Shown here in pieces: positions 8,456-16,434 of a stretch of 64,000 nucleotides of DNA. The number at the start of each line of letters is the position of its first letter. The first letter of the stretch is position 1. Source of the DNA: Halomonas binhaiensis (GTDB lineage: Bacteria; Pseudomonadota; Gammaproteobacteria; Pseudomonadales; Halomonadaceae); the NCBI RefSeq assembly GCF_008329985.2, contig NZ_CP038437.2, positions 4,154,001 to 4,218,000 on the forward strand, written 5' to 3'. The position numbers were made by a program, and so were the translations under genes. The notes under the pieces are model-generated. The model saw only the letters and a program-made list of their open reading frames with translations, did not search any database and was not told the origin of the DNA.

Positions 8456-9421
8456 TCATCGAATGCTGCTCCGGCATCGAGCGAGCGTATCAGACGGAGA
8501 TTCACCAAACAGCTGACGATAGTCCTGGGCAAACTGACCCAAGTGGTAGAAGCCCCAATCGCTGGCTACTTCCGTCACCGTTGCATGCCCATCGGCAGCG
8601 GCCAGCCGGCGACGTACCCGGTTGAGTCGCGTCATGCGCAGAAAGCGGCTGGGACTGATGCCCAGAATACTGGTAAAGCTGTATTGCAAGGTGCGCTGGC
8701 TGACGTTGGCAATCTTGCATAGCTCCATGAGCGTCACCGGAGGCGACGGACAGACCTGCAAATGCTCGCGAATGCAGTCCACTACTTGGCGGCGGTGTTG
8801 GTAGCTGGGGGTCACCTGAGTATTCGGTCGCTCCTCATGCACGATTTCCAGCAATGCCAGTAACAGGATTTCCTGATGAACGGCAACGGAAAGATGCTCC
8901 CTGGGCCTGGCCAGCAGATGCTCGATCAGGAAGGCCACTGCCTTGCGTGTATGCTGGGACAGTACCAGGCGTGACAGGACTTGCGGAGAGGCTTGCAGCA
9001 TATCCAGCACCTCGGCCCCGGCTAGCCCACCCAGCAAGCGTTTGTCGATGACCAGCCCATAGATGGCGAAGTCATCCGGTGTGACGAGCTCGAAGTCATG
9101 CGCGCCAGGCTGGCACATCACCTCATCATCCCCCACGGGACGGCCATCGATACGACACCCCTGTCGATATGCAGGAATACCCAGCCACAGGGAATTCGGC
9201 CACACGTTGCACTGCTGCCACACCGCATGGCTCGTGTATTCCTTGAACACCTGCATGCCGCCTAACTGGATCTCATCAATGCGTCCATAAAAGGCACCAC
9301 CACTGAACTGATCATATTCCTGGGACCAGTCCGTCAGGTTATGGGCATGCTCATCGGCATCCCAGGACTCCCACACGCACCGTTTTGGTGCGTTTTGCAC
9401 TGACTCGTTGTTCAACAACAT
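8456..9421 (-). CDS. eutR: AraC family regulator, EutR-like
   Basis: 321-residue AraC/XylS activator, close to the 350 residues of EutR. The N-terminal 200 residues resemble the EutR effector domain; the C-terminal two helix-turn-helix units (about 225-310) include LMELCKIANVSQRTLQYSFTSILGISPSRFLRMTRLNRVRRRL and the final GFYHLGQFAQDYRQLFGESPSDTL. It is divergent from eutB across a 165-bp gap, where two related half-sites, GGAAATT and GGGAATT, are visible but unproven. Family knowledge: EutR activates eut genes in response to ethanolamine plus adenosylcobalamin. The symbol rests on context and overall likeness. Confidence 0.8.
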   Translation of the reverse strand: MLLNNESVQNAPKRCVWESWDADEHAHNLTDWSQEYDQFSGGAFYGRIDEIQLGGMQVFKEYTSHAVWQQCNVWPNSLWLGIPAYRQGCRIDGRPVGDDEVMCQPGAHDFELVTPDDFAIYGLVIDKRLLGGLAGAEVLDMLQASPQVLSRLVLSQHTRKAVAFLIEHLLARPREHLSVAVHQEILLLALLEIVHEERPNTQVTPSYQHRRQVVDCIREHLQVCPSPPVTLMELCKIANVSQRTLQYSFTSILGISPSRFLRMTRLNRVRRRLAAADGHATVTEVASDWGFYHLGQFAQDYRQLFGESPSDTLARCRSSIR

Positions 9422-9586
9422 GCATCGTCACTCCTCCTTCCTGCCATCTCGCTTACACAGAAAGGCAACCGTTTGTTTTTATATGGAAATTCCAGCTTTG
9501 CCGGGAATTGATAGTGTCCCTTGGGCAAGCCCTCTACTTTGAATATGCAATTCTCGCTCCGTTCTTCCGCTCCATCGGAGACGACC

Positions 9587-11005
9587 ATGTCCAAGGAATT
9601 TCTCTATACACTAGGCCACCGATGCTACCGCTTTCGCAACCTTGCCGAGCTGATGGCCAAGGCGACTCCCGCACGTTCGGGAGACCGCTTGGCAGGTGTC
9701 ATTGCCGAGTCTGCCGAAGAAAGGGTGGTTGCGCAGATGGCCTTGGCCGAGCTGCCGCTGAAGGTATTTCTGGAACATCACCTGGTGCCGTATGCAGAAG
9801 ACGAAATTACTCGCCTGATCATCGACACCCATGATGCTGCAGCCTTTTCGTCGATCGCTCATCTCAGCGTAGGGGATTTTCGCAACTGGCTGCTCAGCGA
9901 TCTGGCAACTCCCGAAAAGATTGCCGAGGTGCGCGCGGGCATCACCCCGGAAATGGCCGCCGCGGTCAGCAAGATCATGCGCAATCAGGACCTGATCCTG
10001 GTGGCTCGCAAGTGCCAGGTCACCACAGCCTTCCGCAACACCATTGGCCTGCCGGGACGGCTCTCCACGCGGCTGCAACCTAACCATCCCACCGACGATG
10101 TGACTGGGATTGCGGCCAGCATTCTCGATGGCCTGCTCTACGGCAATGGCGATGCGGTCATTGGCATCAACCCTGCCACCGACAATGTTGCCCAGAGCAT
10201 CAAGCTGATGAAGCTGATGGATGAGGTGATCCAGAAGTACGACATTCCCACCCAATCCTGTGTGCTTACCCACGTCACCAACACGCTGGAGGCCATCGAG
10301 CAGGGAGCTCCCGTGGATCTGGTGTTTCAGTCCATCGGAGGTACCGAGGCCACCAATGCCAGCTTCGGTTTCAATCTCGCCACAATCGCCGAGGCTCAGG
10401 ATGCCGCCCAGGGACTAAAGCGTGGCACTGCCGGCAACAATGTCATGTACTTCGAAACCGGCCAGGGCAGTGCACTATCCGCCAATGCGCACCATGGCCT
10501 CGATCAACAGACCTGCGAAACTCGCGCCTACGCTGTGGCACGCCACTTCGATCCTCTGCTGGTCAACACCGTCGTTGGCTTCATCGGTCCGGAATACCTG
10601 TTCGACGGCAAGCAGATCATCCGCGCCGGACTTGAAGACCACTTCTGTGGCAAGTTGCTTGGCGTCCCCATGGGATGCGACATCTGCTATACCAACCATG
10701 CCGACGCCGATCAGAATGACATGGATAACCTGCTGACCCTGCTGGGCGTCGCCGGGTGCACCTTCATCATGGGCATTCCTGGGTCAGACGATGTGATGCT
10801 CAACTACCAGACCACCTCTTTCCACGACGCGCTTTACGCCCGCCGTGTCCTCGACCTGGCGCCAGCCCCTGAATTCGCTGACTGGCTCACCAGAATGACC
10901 ATATTCGATGACATCGCGGGGTATCGTCTCAACGACGGCTTGCCGCAACCCTTTGCCCGTTCCCTGGCCAACCTTCCTTCACAGGAGGCTGACCATGAGC
11001 GCTGA
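9587..11005 (+). CDS. eutB: Ethanolamine ammonia-lyase large subunit
   Basis: 472-residue EutB, the catalytic alpha subunit of the adenosylcobalamin-dependent lyase that converts ethanolamine to acetaldehyde and ammonia. Recognisable family segments include KIMRNQDLILVARKC, RNTIGLPGRLSTRLQPNHPTDD, GNGDAVIGINPATDN, IGGTEATNASFGFN, MYFETGQGSALSANAHHG and CYTNHADADQNDMDNLLTLLG. The start with GGAG 6 nt upstream gives a length close to E. coli (453). EutC starts inside its last 11 nt, implying translational coupling. No microcompartment shell genes are nearby, so the lyase probably acts free in the cytosol. Confidence 0.96.
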   Translation: MSKEFLYTLGHRCYRFRNLAELMAKATPARSGDRLAGVIAESAEERVVAQMALAELPLKVFLEHHLVPYAEDEITRLIIDTHDAAAFSSIAHLSVGDFRNWLLSDLATPEKIAEVRAGITPEMAAAVSKIMRNQDLILVARKCQVTTAFRNTIGLPGRLSTRLQPNHPTDDVTGIAASILDGLLYGNGDAVIGINPATDNVAQSIKLMKLMDEVIQKYDIPTQSCVLTHVTNTLEAIEQGAPVDLVFQSIGGTEATNASFGFNLATIAEAQDAAQGLKRGTAGNNVMYFETGQGSALSANAHHGLDQQTCETRAYAVARHFDPLLVNTVVGFIGPEYLFDGKQIIRAGLEDHFCGKLLGVPMGCDICYTNHADADQNDMDNLLTLLGVAGCTFIMGIPGSDDVMLNYQTTSFHDALYARRVLDLAPAPEFADWLTRMTIFDDIAGYRLNDGLPQPFARSLANLPSQEADHER

Positions 11006-11828
11006 CAAGCCGTCTCGCCCCGTCACTGACAATCCCTGGCATCTCCTGCGCCATTTCACCGACGCTCGCATCGGTCTCGGCAGAGCGGGTATCAGCCTGC
11101 CCACCTCCCGCTCCCTGGAATTCCAGTTGGCACATGCCCAGGCCCAGGATGCCGTTCATCTGCCGCTGGACGTGGATGACCTCTGCCATCAGCTTGAAGT
11201 AGAAGGTCCTCTCTCCTCGGCCATGCCCATCCAACGCCTGCACAGCCAGGCCTGCGACCGCCAGACCTACCTGCAGCGTCCTGACTGGGGGCGACGCCTG
11301 AATGATGCCTCGCGAGAACAACTGAAGCAGGCCACCGATGCTGCGCAATCTTCCTACGACCTGGCCATTGTCGTGGTGGATGGGCTGTCTTCCTTTGCCA
11401 CGCAGCGTAATGCCGTTCCCTTTCTGCGCTGCCTGGGCGACTGCCTCGACAACGACGACCACAACTGGTCACTCGCGCCATTGACGGTGGTGGAGCAAGG
11501 GAGAGTCGCCATTGGCGATGAGATCGGCGAAATGCTCAATGCCAATGCGGTGCTGGTCCTGATCGGAGAACGTCCCGGGTTGAGTTCACCTGACAGCTTG
11601 GGGCTCTACCTCACCTGGGGACCGAGAATCGGCCTCACCGATGCTTACCGCAACTGTATTTCCAATGTACGCCCGGCAGGCCTCGCCTTCTCCGAAGCCA
11701 GCCGACGACTGGTGTACTTGCTGCGCGAGTCGCGAAAACTGGAGCTATCTGGTGTGAAGCTCAAGGATCGTACCCAGGACGATGTGATCGACACATCGGA
11801 AAGTCCAGGCAACTTTTTGATCTCCTGA
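10995..11828 (+). CDS. eutC: Ethanolamine ammonia-lyase small subunit
   Basis: 277-residue EutC, the beta subunit that completes the cobalamin site of EutB. Typical segments are LRHFTDARIGLGRAGISLPTSRSLEFQLAHAQAQDAV, YDLAIVVVDGLSS and ERPGLSSPDSLGLYLTWGPRIGLTDAYRNCISNVRPAGL. The start codon overlaps the end of eutB by 11 nt with GGAGG in the eutB coding sequence. It is slightly shorter than the 295-residue E. coli protein. A gap of 130 nt separates it from the permease and carries short repeated words (CACGATG) but no obvious terminator. Confidence 0.95.
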   Translation: MSADKPSRPVTDNPWHLLRHFTDARIGLGRAGISLPTSRSLEFQLAHAQAQDAVHLPLDVDDLCHQLEVEGPLSSAMPIQRLHSQACDRQTYLQRPDWGRRLNDASREQLKQATDAAQSSYDLAIVVVDGLSSFATQRNAVPFLRCLGDCLDNDDHNWSLAPLTVVEQGRVAIGDEIGEMLNANAVLVLIGERPGLSSPDSLGLYLTWGPRIGLTDAYRNCISNVRPAGLAFSEASRRLVYLLRESRKLELSGVKLKDRTQDDVIDTSESPGNFLIS

Positions 11829-11958
11829 CTTCCAGATTTCCTGACACGCCATCATCCCTGGATGGCAGCAGTTCAAGGCAGTTCGCATCATGTCTCGATG
11901 CAAGCAGCCACGATGAAAATAACCACGATGCAAACAACAATGACAAGAGAGTTATCCC

Positions 11959-13389
11959 ATGACGGACTCGACGATTGATCAAGAGTATCTGGCCAAGCGC
12001 CAGTTGAAGAAGGGTACCGCTGGTTGGGTGTTATTGGCGGGGCTCGGTGTGTCCTACGTGATTTCCGGTGACTTTGCCGGCTGGAACTTCGGTATCGGTG
12101 AAGCAGGCTGGGGCGGCTTCGTGATTGCCGCCGTGCTGATGGGCATCATGTATTTCGCCCTGGTGCTGGCACTGGCAGAAATGTCTGCGGCCATTCCTGC
12201 CGCCGGAGGAGGGTACAGCTTCGCCCGTCAGGCCATGGGGCCAGCAGGAGGTTATCTGACCGGACTGGCGGTATTGATAGAGTACGCATTGGCGCCAGCA
12301 GCCATTGTCATCTTCATCGGCGCTGCGGTGGAAGAGCTGTTGGGAATCAATGGCCCTCTGGTGTACGCCTTGTTCTACGCGATCTTTATTGGTATCCACC
12401 TGGCCGGGGTGGGAGAAGCCCTCAAGGTGATGATGGTGATCAGCGGCCTTGCCGTCTTTGCCATTATCGCCACGGCCCTGGCTCTGCTGGGTGCGTTCGA
12501 TGCCTCGCGGCTCTTCGACATTGCCCCGAGCGATGCCGCCGGAGCCAGTGCTTTCCTGCCCTTTGGCTGGACCGGCGTATGGGCGGCGCTACCCTTCGGC
12601 ATGTGGCTGTTCCTGGCTGTGGAAGGCGTTCCCCTGGCAGCAGAGGAGTCCAAGGATCCTGCCCGTGATGTACCACGCGGCATCATCGGCGCCATGCTGT
12701 TCCTGGTGGTCACTGCCGTGCTGGTGGTCGTACTGCTGGCTGGTGCTGCCGGAGCCAGTGCCATCGGCCAGAGTGGCGTGCCGTTGGTTGATGCCTTGAA
12801 AATGGCGGACCACCCGACCCTGGCCATGCTGGTCAATGTGCTGGGCCTGGCAGGCTTGATCGCCTCTTTCTTCTCGATCATCTACGGCTACAGCCGCCTG
12901 GTGTTTGCCCTGTCACGGGCGGGGTATCTTCCGCGCATGCTGTCACTGACCAGCAAGCGCAAGGCACCGACCTGGGCACTGGTCATTCCGGGGGTATTTG
13001 GCTTCCTGGTGTCACTCAGCGGAGAAGGTGATCTCATCCTTGGCATGGCGGTGGTCGGTGCCACCCTGTCCTACTCACTGATGGCTCTCAGCCATATCCT
13101 GCTGCGTATCAAACGCCCCGACATGCCTCGCCCCTACAAGACACCTGGCGGCATGCTGACTTCTAGCGTGGCACTGGTCCTGTCACTGGTGGCATTGACG
13201 GGAGTCTACGCTTTCGACCCTCGCGCCTTCTTCTACACCCTGGTGCTGTTTGTGGCCGGTGCAGCCTATTACTTCCTCTACAGCAAGAACACCCTGGTCG
13301 CAAAAACCGCCGAGGAAGAGTTCCAACTGGTCGCCAACGCAGAAAGTGACCTTAGCGACGATGCAGCCTTGGGTACCACTCCAAGCTGA
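11959..13389 (+). CDS. eat: Ethanolamine permease, APC superfamily
   Basis: 476-residue amino acid-polyamine-organocation transporter with about 12 hydrophobic helices. Early residues GTAGWVLLAGLGVSYVISGDFAGWNFGIGEAGWGG and AIPAAGGGYSFARQAMGPAGGYLTG are typical of the ethanolamine permease (EAT) group. Its place directly after eutBC supports import of ethanolamine; the family assignment alone would allow other amines. A polar C-terminal tail of about 35 residues is presumably cytoplasmic. It probably shares the eutB promoter and ends at a very strong terminator. Confidence 0.9.
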   Translation: MTDSTIDQEYLAKRQLKKGTAGWVLLAGLGVSYVISGDFAGWNFGIGEAGWGGFVIAAVLMGIMYFALVLALAEMSAAIPAAGGGYSFARQAMGPAGGYLTGLAVLIEYALAPAAIVIFIGAAVEELLGINGPLVYALFYAIFIGIHLAGVGEALKVMMVISGLAVFAIIATALALLGAFDASRLFDIAPSDAAGASAFLPFGWTGVWAALPFGMWLFLAVEGVPLAAEESKDPARDVPRGIIGAMLFLVVTAVLVVVLLAGAAGASAIGQSGVPLVDALKMADHPTLAMLVNVLGLAGLIASFFSIIYGYSRLVFALSRAGYLPRMLSLTSKRKAPTWALVIPGVFGFLVSLSGEGDLILGMAVVGATLSYSLMALSHILLRIKRPDMPRPYKTPGGMLTSSVALVLSLVALTGVYAFDPRAFFYTLVLFVAGAAYYFLYSKNTLVAKTAEEEFQLVANAESDLSDDAALGTTPS

Positions 13390-13402
13390 GATCACTTGGC
13401 TC

Positions 13403-13440
13403 AAACGCCAGGGGCGCCCAAATGGGCGCCCCTGGCGTTT
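13403..13440 (+). terminator. Strong rho-independent terminator of the eut locus
   Basis: Perfect 18-bp stem (13403-13420 with 13423-13440) flanked by A-run and T-run, 13 nt after the permease stop. The tract reads as a terminator on both strands and separates the eut genes from the convergent azoreductase gene. Confidence 0.9.
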
Positions 13441-13455
13441 TAACTGATGACGGGG

Positions 13456-14061
13456 CTAAAGCGCTGCCACCAAAGCCTCGATTTGGTTGTGGGCTTCATT
13501 TAGTGCAGCTTCCTTGATCTCGTCGCCCATGTTCAGGCCTTCGGCGTATACCGTATCAAGCTCGGTGATACCAATCATCCCCAGCAGCTGGGTAATATGC
13601 GGTGTCTGGGTGTCCATCGCAGTGCCGGCATACTTGCCACCACGAGCCGCCAGCAGGATCGCGCGCTTGCCTTCGACCAGACCCAAAGGACCATTTTCCG
13701 TGTAGCGGAAGGTCTTGCCTGCGTGCAAGATGCGATCGAACCAGGCCTTGAGCTGCGATGGAATGCCGAAGTTGTACATGGGTACAGCCAGCACAACGAC
13801 ATCATGTGCCCGCACTTCAGCGATCAATGCATCGGAAACCGCAGCAAGCTCGCGTTGCTCGCTGGTGCGCTCTTCCTCAGCAACCTGCCAGCTGGACAGC
13901 TCCGCGATATTAAGGTGAGGCAGGTCATCCGCCACCACATCACGGATCGTCAGTTCAATCTCGCCACGCTGCTCAGCGAGGCGTTGGAAATGCCGAGCCA
14001 GGCCCAGAGACTGACCGTGGTCGCCAAGAATCGAAGAAGTCACAACGAGAACGCGGGTCAT
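13456..14061 (-). CDS. azoR: FMN-dependent NADH-azoreductase
   Basis: 201-residue flavodoxin-fold quinone/azo reductase, the same length as E. coli AzoR. The N-terminal MTRVLVVTSSILGDHGQSLGLARHF binds the FMN phosphate. VVLAVPMYNFGIPSQLKAWFDRILHAGKTFRYTENGPLGLVEGKRAILLAARGG is the family hallmark (MYNFxIPxxLKxxxD). The start with GGAGG 7 nt upstream excludes a longer frame of 239 codons. Reduces quinones and azo compounds with NADH, probably in protection against thiol/electrophile stress. Single gene with the dispersed repeat copy 2 behind its promoter region. Confidence 0.92.
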   Translation of the reverse strand: MTRVLVVTSSILGDHGQSLGLARHFQRLAEQRGEIELTIRDVVADDLPHLNIAELSSWQVAEEERTSEQRELAAVSDALIAEVRAHDVVVLAVPMYNFGIPSQLKAWFDRILHAGKTFRYTENGPLGLVEGKRAILLAARGGKYAGTAMDTQTPHITQLLGMIGITELDTVYAEGLNMGDEIKEAALNEAHNQIEALVAAL

Positions 14062-14253
14062 ACGGAACCTCCAAGAATTGTCGTATTGCAATGAGGCTGA
14101 GTATAAGCCCGATTTTTTCGATAAAAAGCGCAACATTTCATGCGAATCATTCGAAAAATACGACTGAAGCGCCATAAAGGCGCTTCAATCCAGGTACCTG
14201 TTCCCGTCTTACCTTCTCTCAATGCCCCAGGCATTCAGGCAGCTTTTCATTTG

Positions 14254-14467
14254 GGAAGTGCTGAATAAATCAGCCGAGCGGGATGAAGCACAAGGCGCAC
14301 GGAGCGCAACCACCGGAGCCTATGGGGTATAGGTGAGGATGGTGAGCACCGCGCACCAATTCGCCAGGAGCGAATTGGAACATCCTTCGATGGCCCGAAG
14401 GGTAGCCGCCATGGACGGCGGCTATAGCCCAGTGATTCGCACGCGCAGGCATTTAGGCAGCGTTTTC
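14254..14467. repeat. Dispersed inverted-end repeat, copy 2 (about 214 bp)
   Basis: Same family as the repeat at 4811. The 5' part is nearly identical to copy 1, but about 75 extra bases sit in the 3' half after GCACCGCGCA. The insert holds a perfect 9-bp hairpin (14356-14364 with 14370-14378), a tract AACATCCTTC...CGAAGGG (14379-14402) also found in copy 3, and GCCGCC/GGCGGC arms. The right end stops exactly at the stop codon of the lipoprotein gene that begins at 14468. It fills most of the 406-bp gap between azoR and that gene. Confidence 0.8.
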
Positions 14468-15217
14468 TCAGGGAGCGATGCCCTGCCCACACCCCCGATA
14501 CTGCTCACCATTGAGTGTCAGAGTGACCTTGGCCGGCCAGGGAGTACCGGACATGTCATCAAAACAGGCTCCCGCTTCGATACGCGCTTCAAAAGGTGCA
14601 TCCGAACGGCCGCTGACCAGAATCACTCGACCGGCCTCGTTATCCAGTGTGGAAACACGATATGGCAGTGAGGCTTTGCGCTCACCGTAATCCAGAGACA
14701 GGTCGATCTTTGGCACGTCATTGGCCAGGCTCATGCTCCACCCCGGCTCGTTCCCCGTGGCATAAAACATGACCCCGGGCTTTTCCGCACGACGCAGAGA
14801 ATCACGCTGGACCTGGGCCTGGCACTCAAGACGGCCTCGCGTATTCTCTACCGTCGCTTCATCCCCCTTGAGCCAGACGCTGAGGTCGCCGTTCTCATAA
14901 CGGCTGCCGCTGGCGACGACGGTCTGCGGCAACTGCTGGCCACCTGCACTGGACCACACCCGCAGCGCATCGGGCTGCGCAGCCGTAACCAGATTCTGGG
15001 AAGGACTACAGCTCCAGCCGACGAAGTTCGTTGCTTCACCAACGAACAGCGACGATGGCAGATACGGCGCCTTGGCGCTCTTGCCCGGGGTCGAGCCCCA
15101 GATTGAACTTGCACCACCGTTGCTGGTTTCCTGCTGGGTGTTCGTGGTACTGACACACCCGCTCAGACTGAAAGTGCCGATCGCGGCGGAAAGCATGAGG
15201 ACAGCGGAACGCTTCAT
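14468..15217 (-). CDS. Lipoprotein with MliC lysozyme-inhibitor domain and COG3650 domain
   Basis: 249-residue lipoprotein. The signal peptide ends at lipobox LSGC. Residues about 55-130 form an MliC-type C-lysozyme inhibitor domain (FVGWSCSPSQNLVTAAQPDALRVW, then SGSRYENGDLSVWLKGDEATVE, which holds the loop that enters the lysozyme active site in MliC). Residues about 150-249 match the COG3650 family, often fused to or near META domains (MFYATGNEPGWSMSL and a C-terminal YRGCGQGIAP). Likely role: envelope protection against host or predator lysozyme. Start chosen at the ATG with AGGAG upstream. Confidence 0.78.
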   Translation of the reverse strand: MKRSAVLMLSAAIGTFSLSGCVSTTNTQQETSNGGASSIWGSTPGKSAKAPYLPSSLFVGEATNFVGWSCSPSQNLVTAAQPDALRVWSSAGGQQLPQTVVASGSRYENGDLSVWLKGDEATVENTRGRLECQAQVQRDSLRRAEKPGVMFYATGNEPGWSMSLANDVPKIDLSLDYGERKASLPYRVSTLDNEAGRVILVSGRSDAPFEARIEAGACFDDMSGTPWPAKVTLTLNGEQYRGCGQGIAP

Positions 15218-15491
15218 GCGGGGCTCCTGTTCTTCTAAGTAAAACTGTTCCCTGAAGCTGCTTACTCTATCAGCCCTGGCCAATATCCAGCAGCAATGTT
15301 TTCGCTTCAGCGACACCAGACAAACCATGAGGAGCAGACAGGAACATGACTTTTCATCATGTGGATTCATGGTTGTATGAGCACATGATCAAGATGCCAC
15401 TGGCCAGTAGGCAGTGAGTCAAACTAAACTTGTCAAACTTTTATATGAAAAGGGCTCAGGGGACGCGGGACCGTTTCCCATATATATACTC

Positions 15492-16406
15492 ATGCTCGAA
15501 CTCCGCCATCTCCGTACACTGGTGGCACTGCGTGACGCCGGCTCCCTGGTTGAAGCTGCCGAACGCGTGCACCTGACTCAGTCTGCACTATCCCACCAGC
15601 TCAAGGATCTCGAAGAGCGTCTGGGCAACCCCCTGTTCATGCGCAAGACACGGCCGGTGGAATTCACCCGGGCCGGATTGCGGCTATTGAGCCTGGCCGA
15701 GCAGATTCTGCCGCAGGTGCGCATGGCCGAGCGCGACCTGGCCCGCCTGGCCGGCAATGAACAAGGCCGGCTGCATATGGCCATCGAGTGTCATAGCTGC
15801 TTCCAGTGGTTGATGCCCACGGTAGATCACTTCCGTGACCACTGGCCAGAAGTGGAAATCGATATTCCTGGCGGACATCACTTCGACCCCCTTCCCGCTC
15901 TGGCCCGGGAACAGCTTGATCTGGTCATCACGGCAGATCCTCAGCCTCTGCAAGGTGTCCATTACGAGCCCCTCTTCCGCTACCAGGGACTCCTCGCCGT
16001 AGCACGCCAGCACCCACTGGCCGACAAGCCCTTCATCGAGCCGGCCGACCTGGCCGACCAGACCCTGATCACCTATCCGGTGGAGCGTTCACGGCTGGAT
16101 GTGTTCACACAGTTTCTCGATCCTGCCGGCATCACCCCCCGAGAGGTGCGCACCGCAGAGCTGACCATCATGATGATGCAACTGGTGGCCAGCGGACGAG
16201 GCGTCTGCGCACTACCCAACTGGGCACTGACCGAGTATCTGGAGCGCGATTACGTCAAGGCAGTCAACCTGGGAGAACACGGTGTCTGGAGCACCCTGTT
16301 CGCAGCCATTCGCGAGGACACTCGTAGCGCACCCTGGATGGAAGACTTTCTGCGCACCGCAAGGGAGACGTCTTTCAGGGTGCTGGAAGGCATCAAGCCT
16401 GCCTGA
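15492..16406 (+). CDS. metR: LysR family regulator, MetR-like
   Basis: 304-residue LysR-type regulator. The N-terminal winged helix-turn-helix (MLELRHLRTLVALRDAGSLVEAAERVHLTQSALSHQLKDLEERLGNPLF) and the IECHSCFQWLMPTVDHFRDHWPEVEIDI stretch are characteristic of MetR, which controls methionine and folate genes with homocysteine as coactivator. No metE or metH is in the window, so targets are elsewhere. The upstream region is AT-rich with two TCAAACT words. A start 26 codons earlier has no good ribosome site. A 7-bp hairpin (16397-16414) overlaps the stop codon. Confidence 0.86.
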   Translation: MLELRHLRTLVALRDAGSLVEAAERVHLTQSALSHQLKDLEERLGNPLFMRKTRPVEFTRAGLRLLSLAEQILPQVRMAERDLARLAGNEQGRLHMAIECHSCFQWLMPTVDHFRDHWPEVEIDIPGGHHFDPLPALAREQLDLVITADPQPLQGVHYEPLFRYQGLLAVARQHPLADKPFIEPADLADQTLITYPVERSRLDVFTQFLDPAGITPREVRTAELTIMMMQLVASGRGVCALPNWALTEYLERDYVKAVNLGEHGVWSTLFAAIREDTRSAPWMEDFLRTARETSFRVLEGIKPA

Positions 16407-16414
16407 AGGCAGGC
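16397..16414 (+). terminator. Hairpin overlapping the metR stop codon
   Basis: GCCTGCC/GGCAGGC arms (16397-16403, 16408-16414) with loop TGAA, which includes the stop codon. Located between convergent metR-like and histidine kinase genes. A weak bidirectional terminator is possible. Confidence 0.4.
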
Positions 16415-16434
16415 CCGGCGGCCACCTGGGAGGC

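Noticed and set aside
9422..9586. Cobalamin riboswitch before eutB
   Set aside because: The gap is only 165 bp and no B12-box-like sequence or matching fold was recognised; EutR-type control is more likely.
15414..15491. Upstream start for the MetR-like gene
   Set aside because: No ribosome site, and residues before MLELRHLRTL do not fit the family N-terminus.
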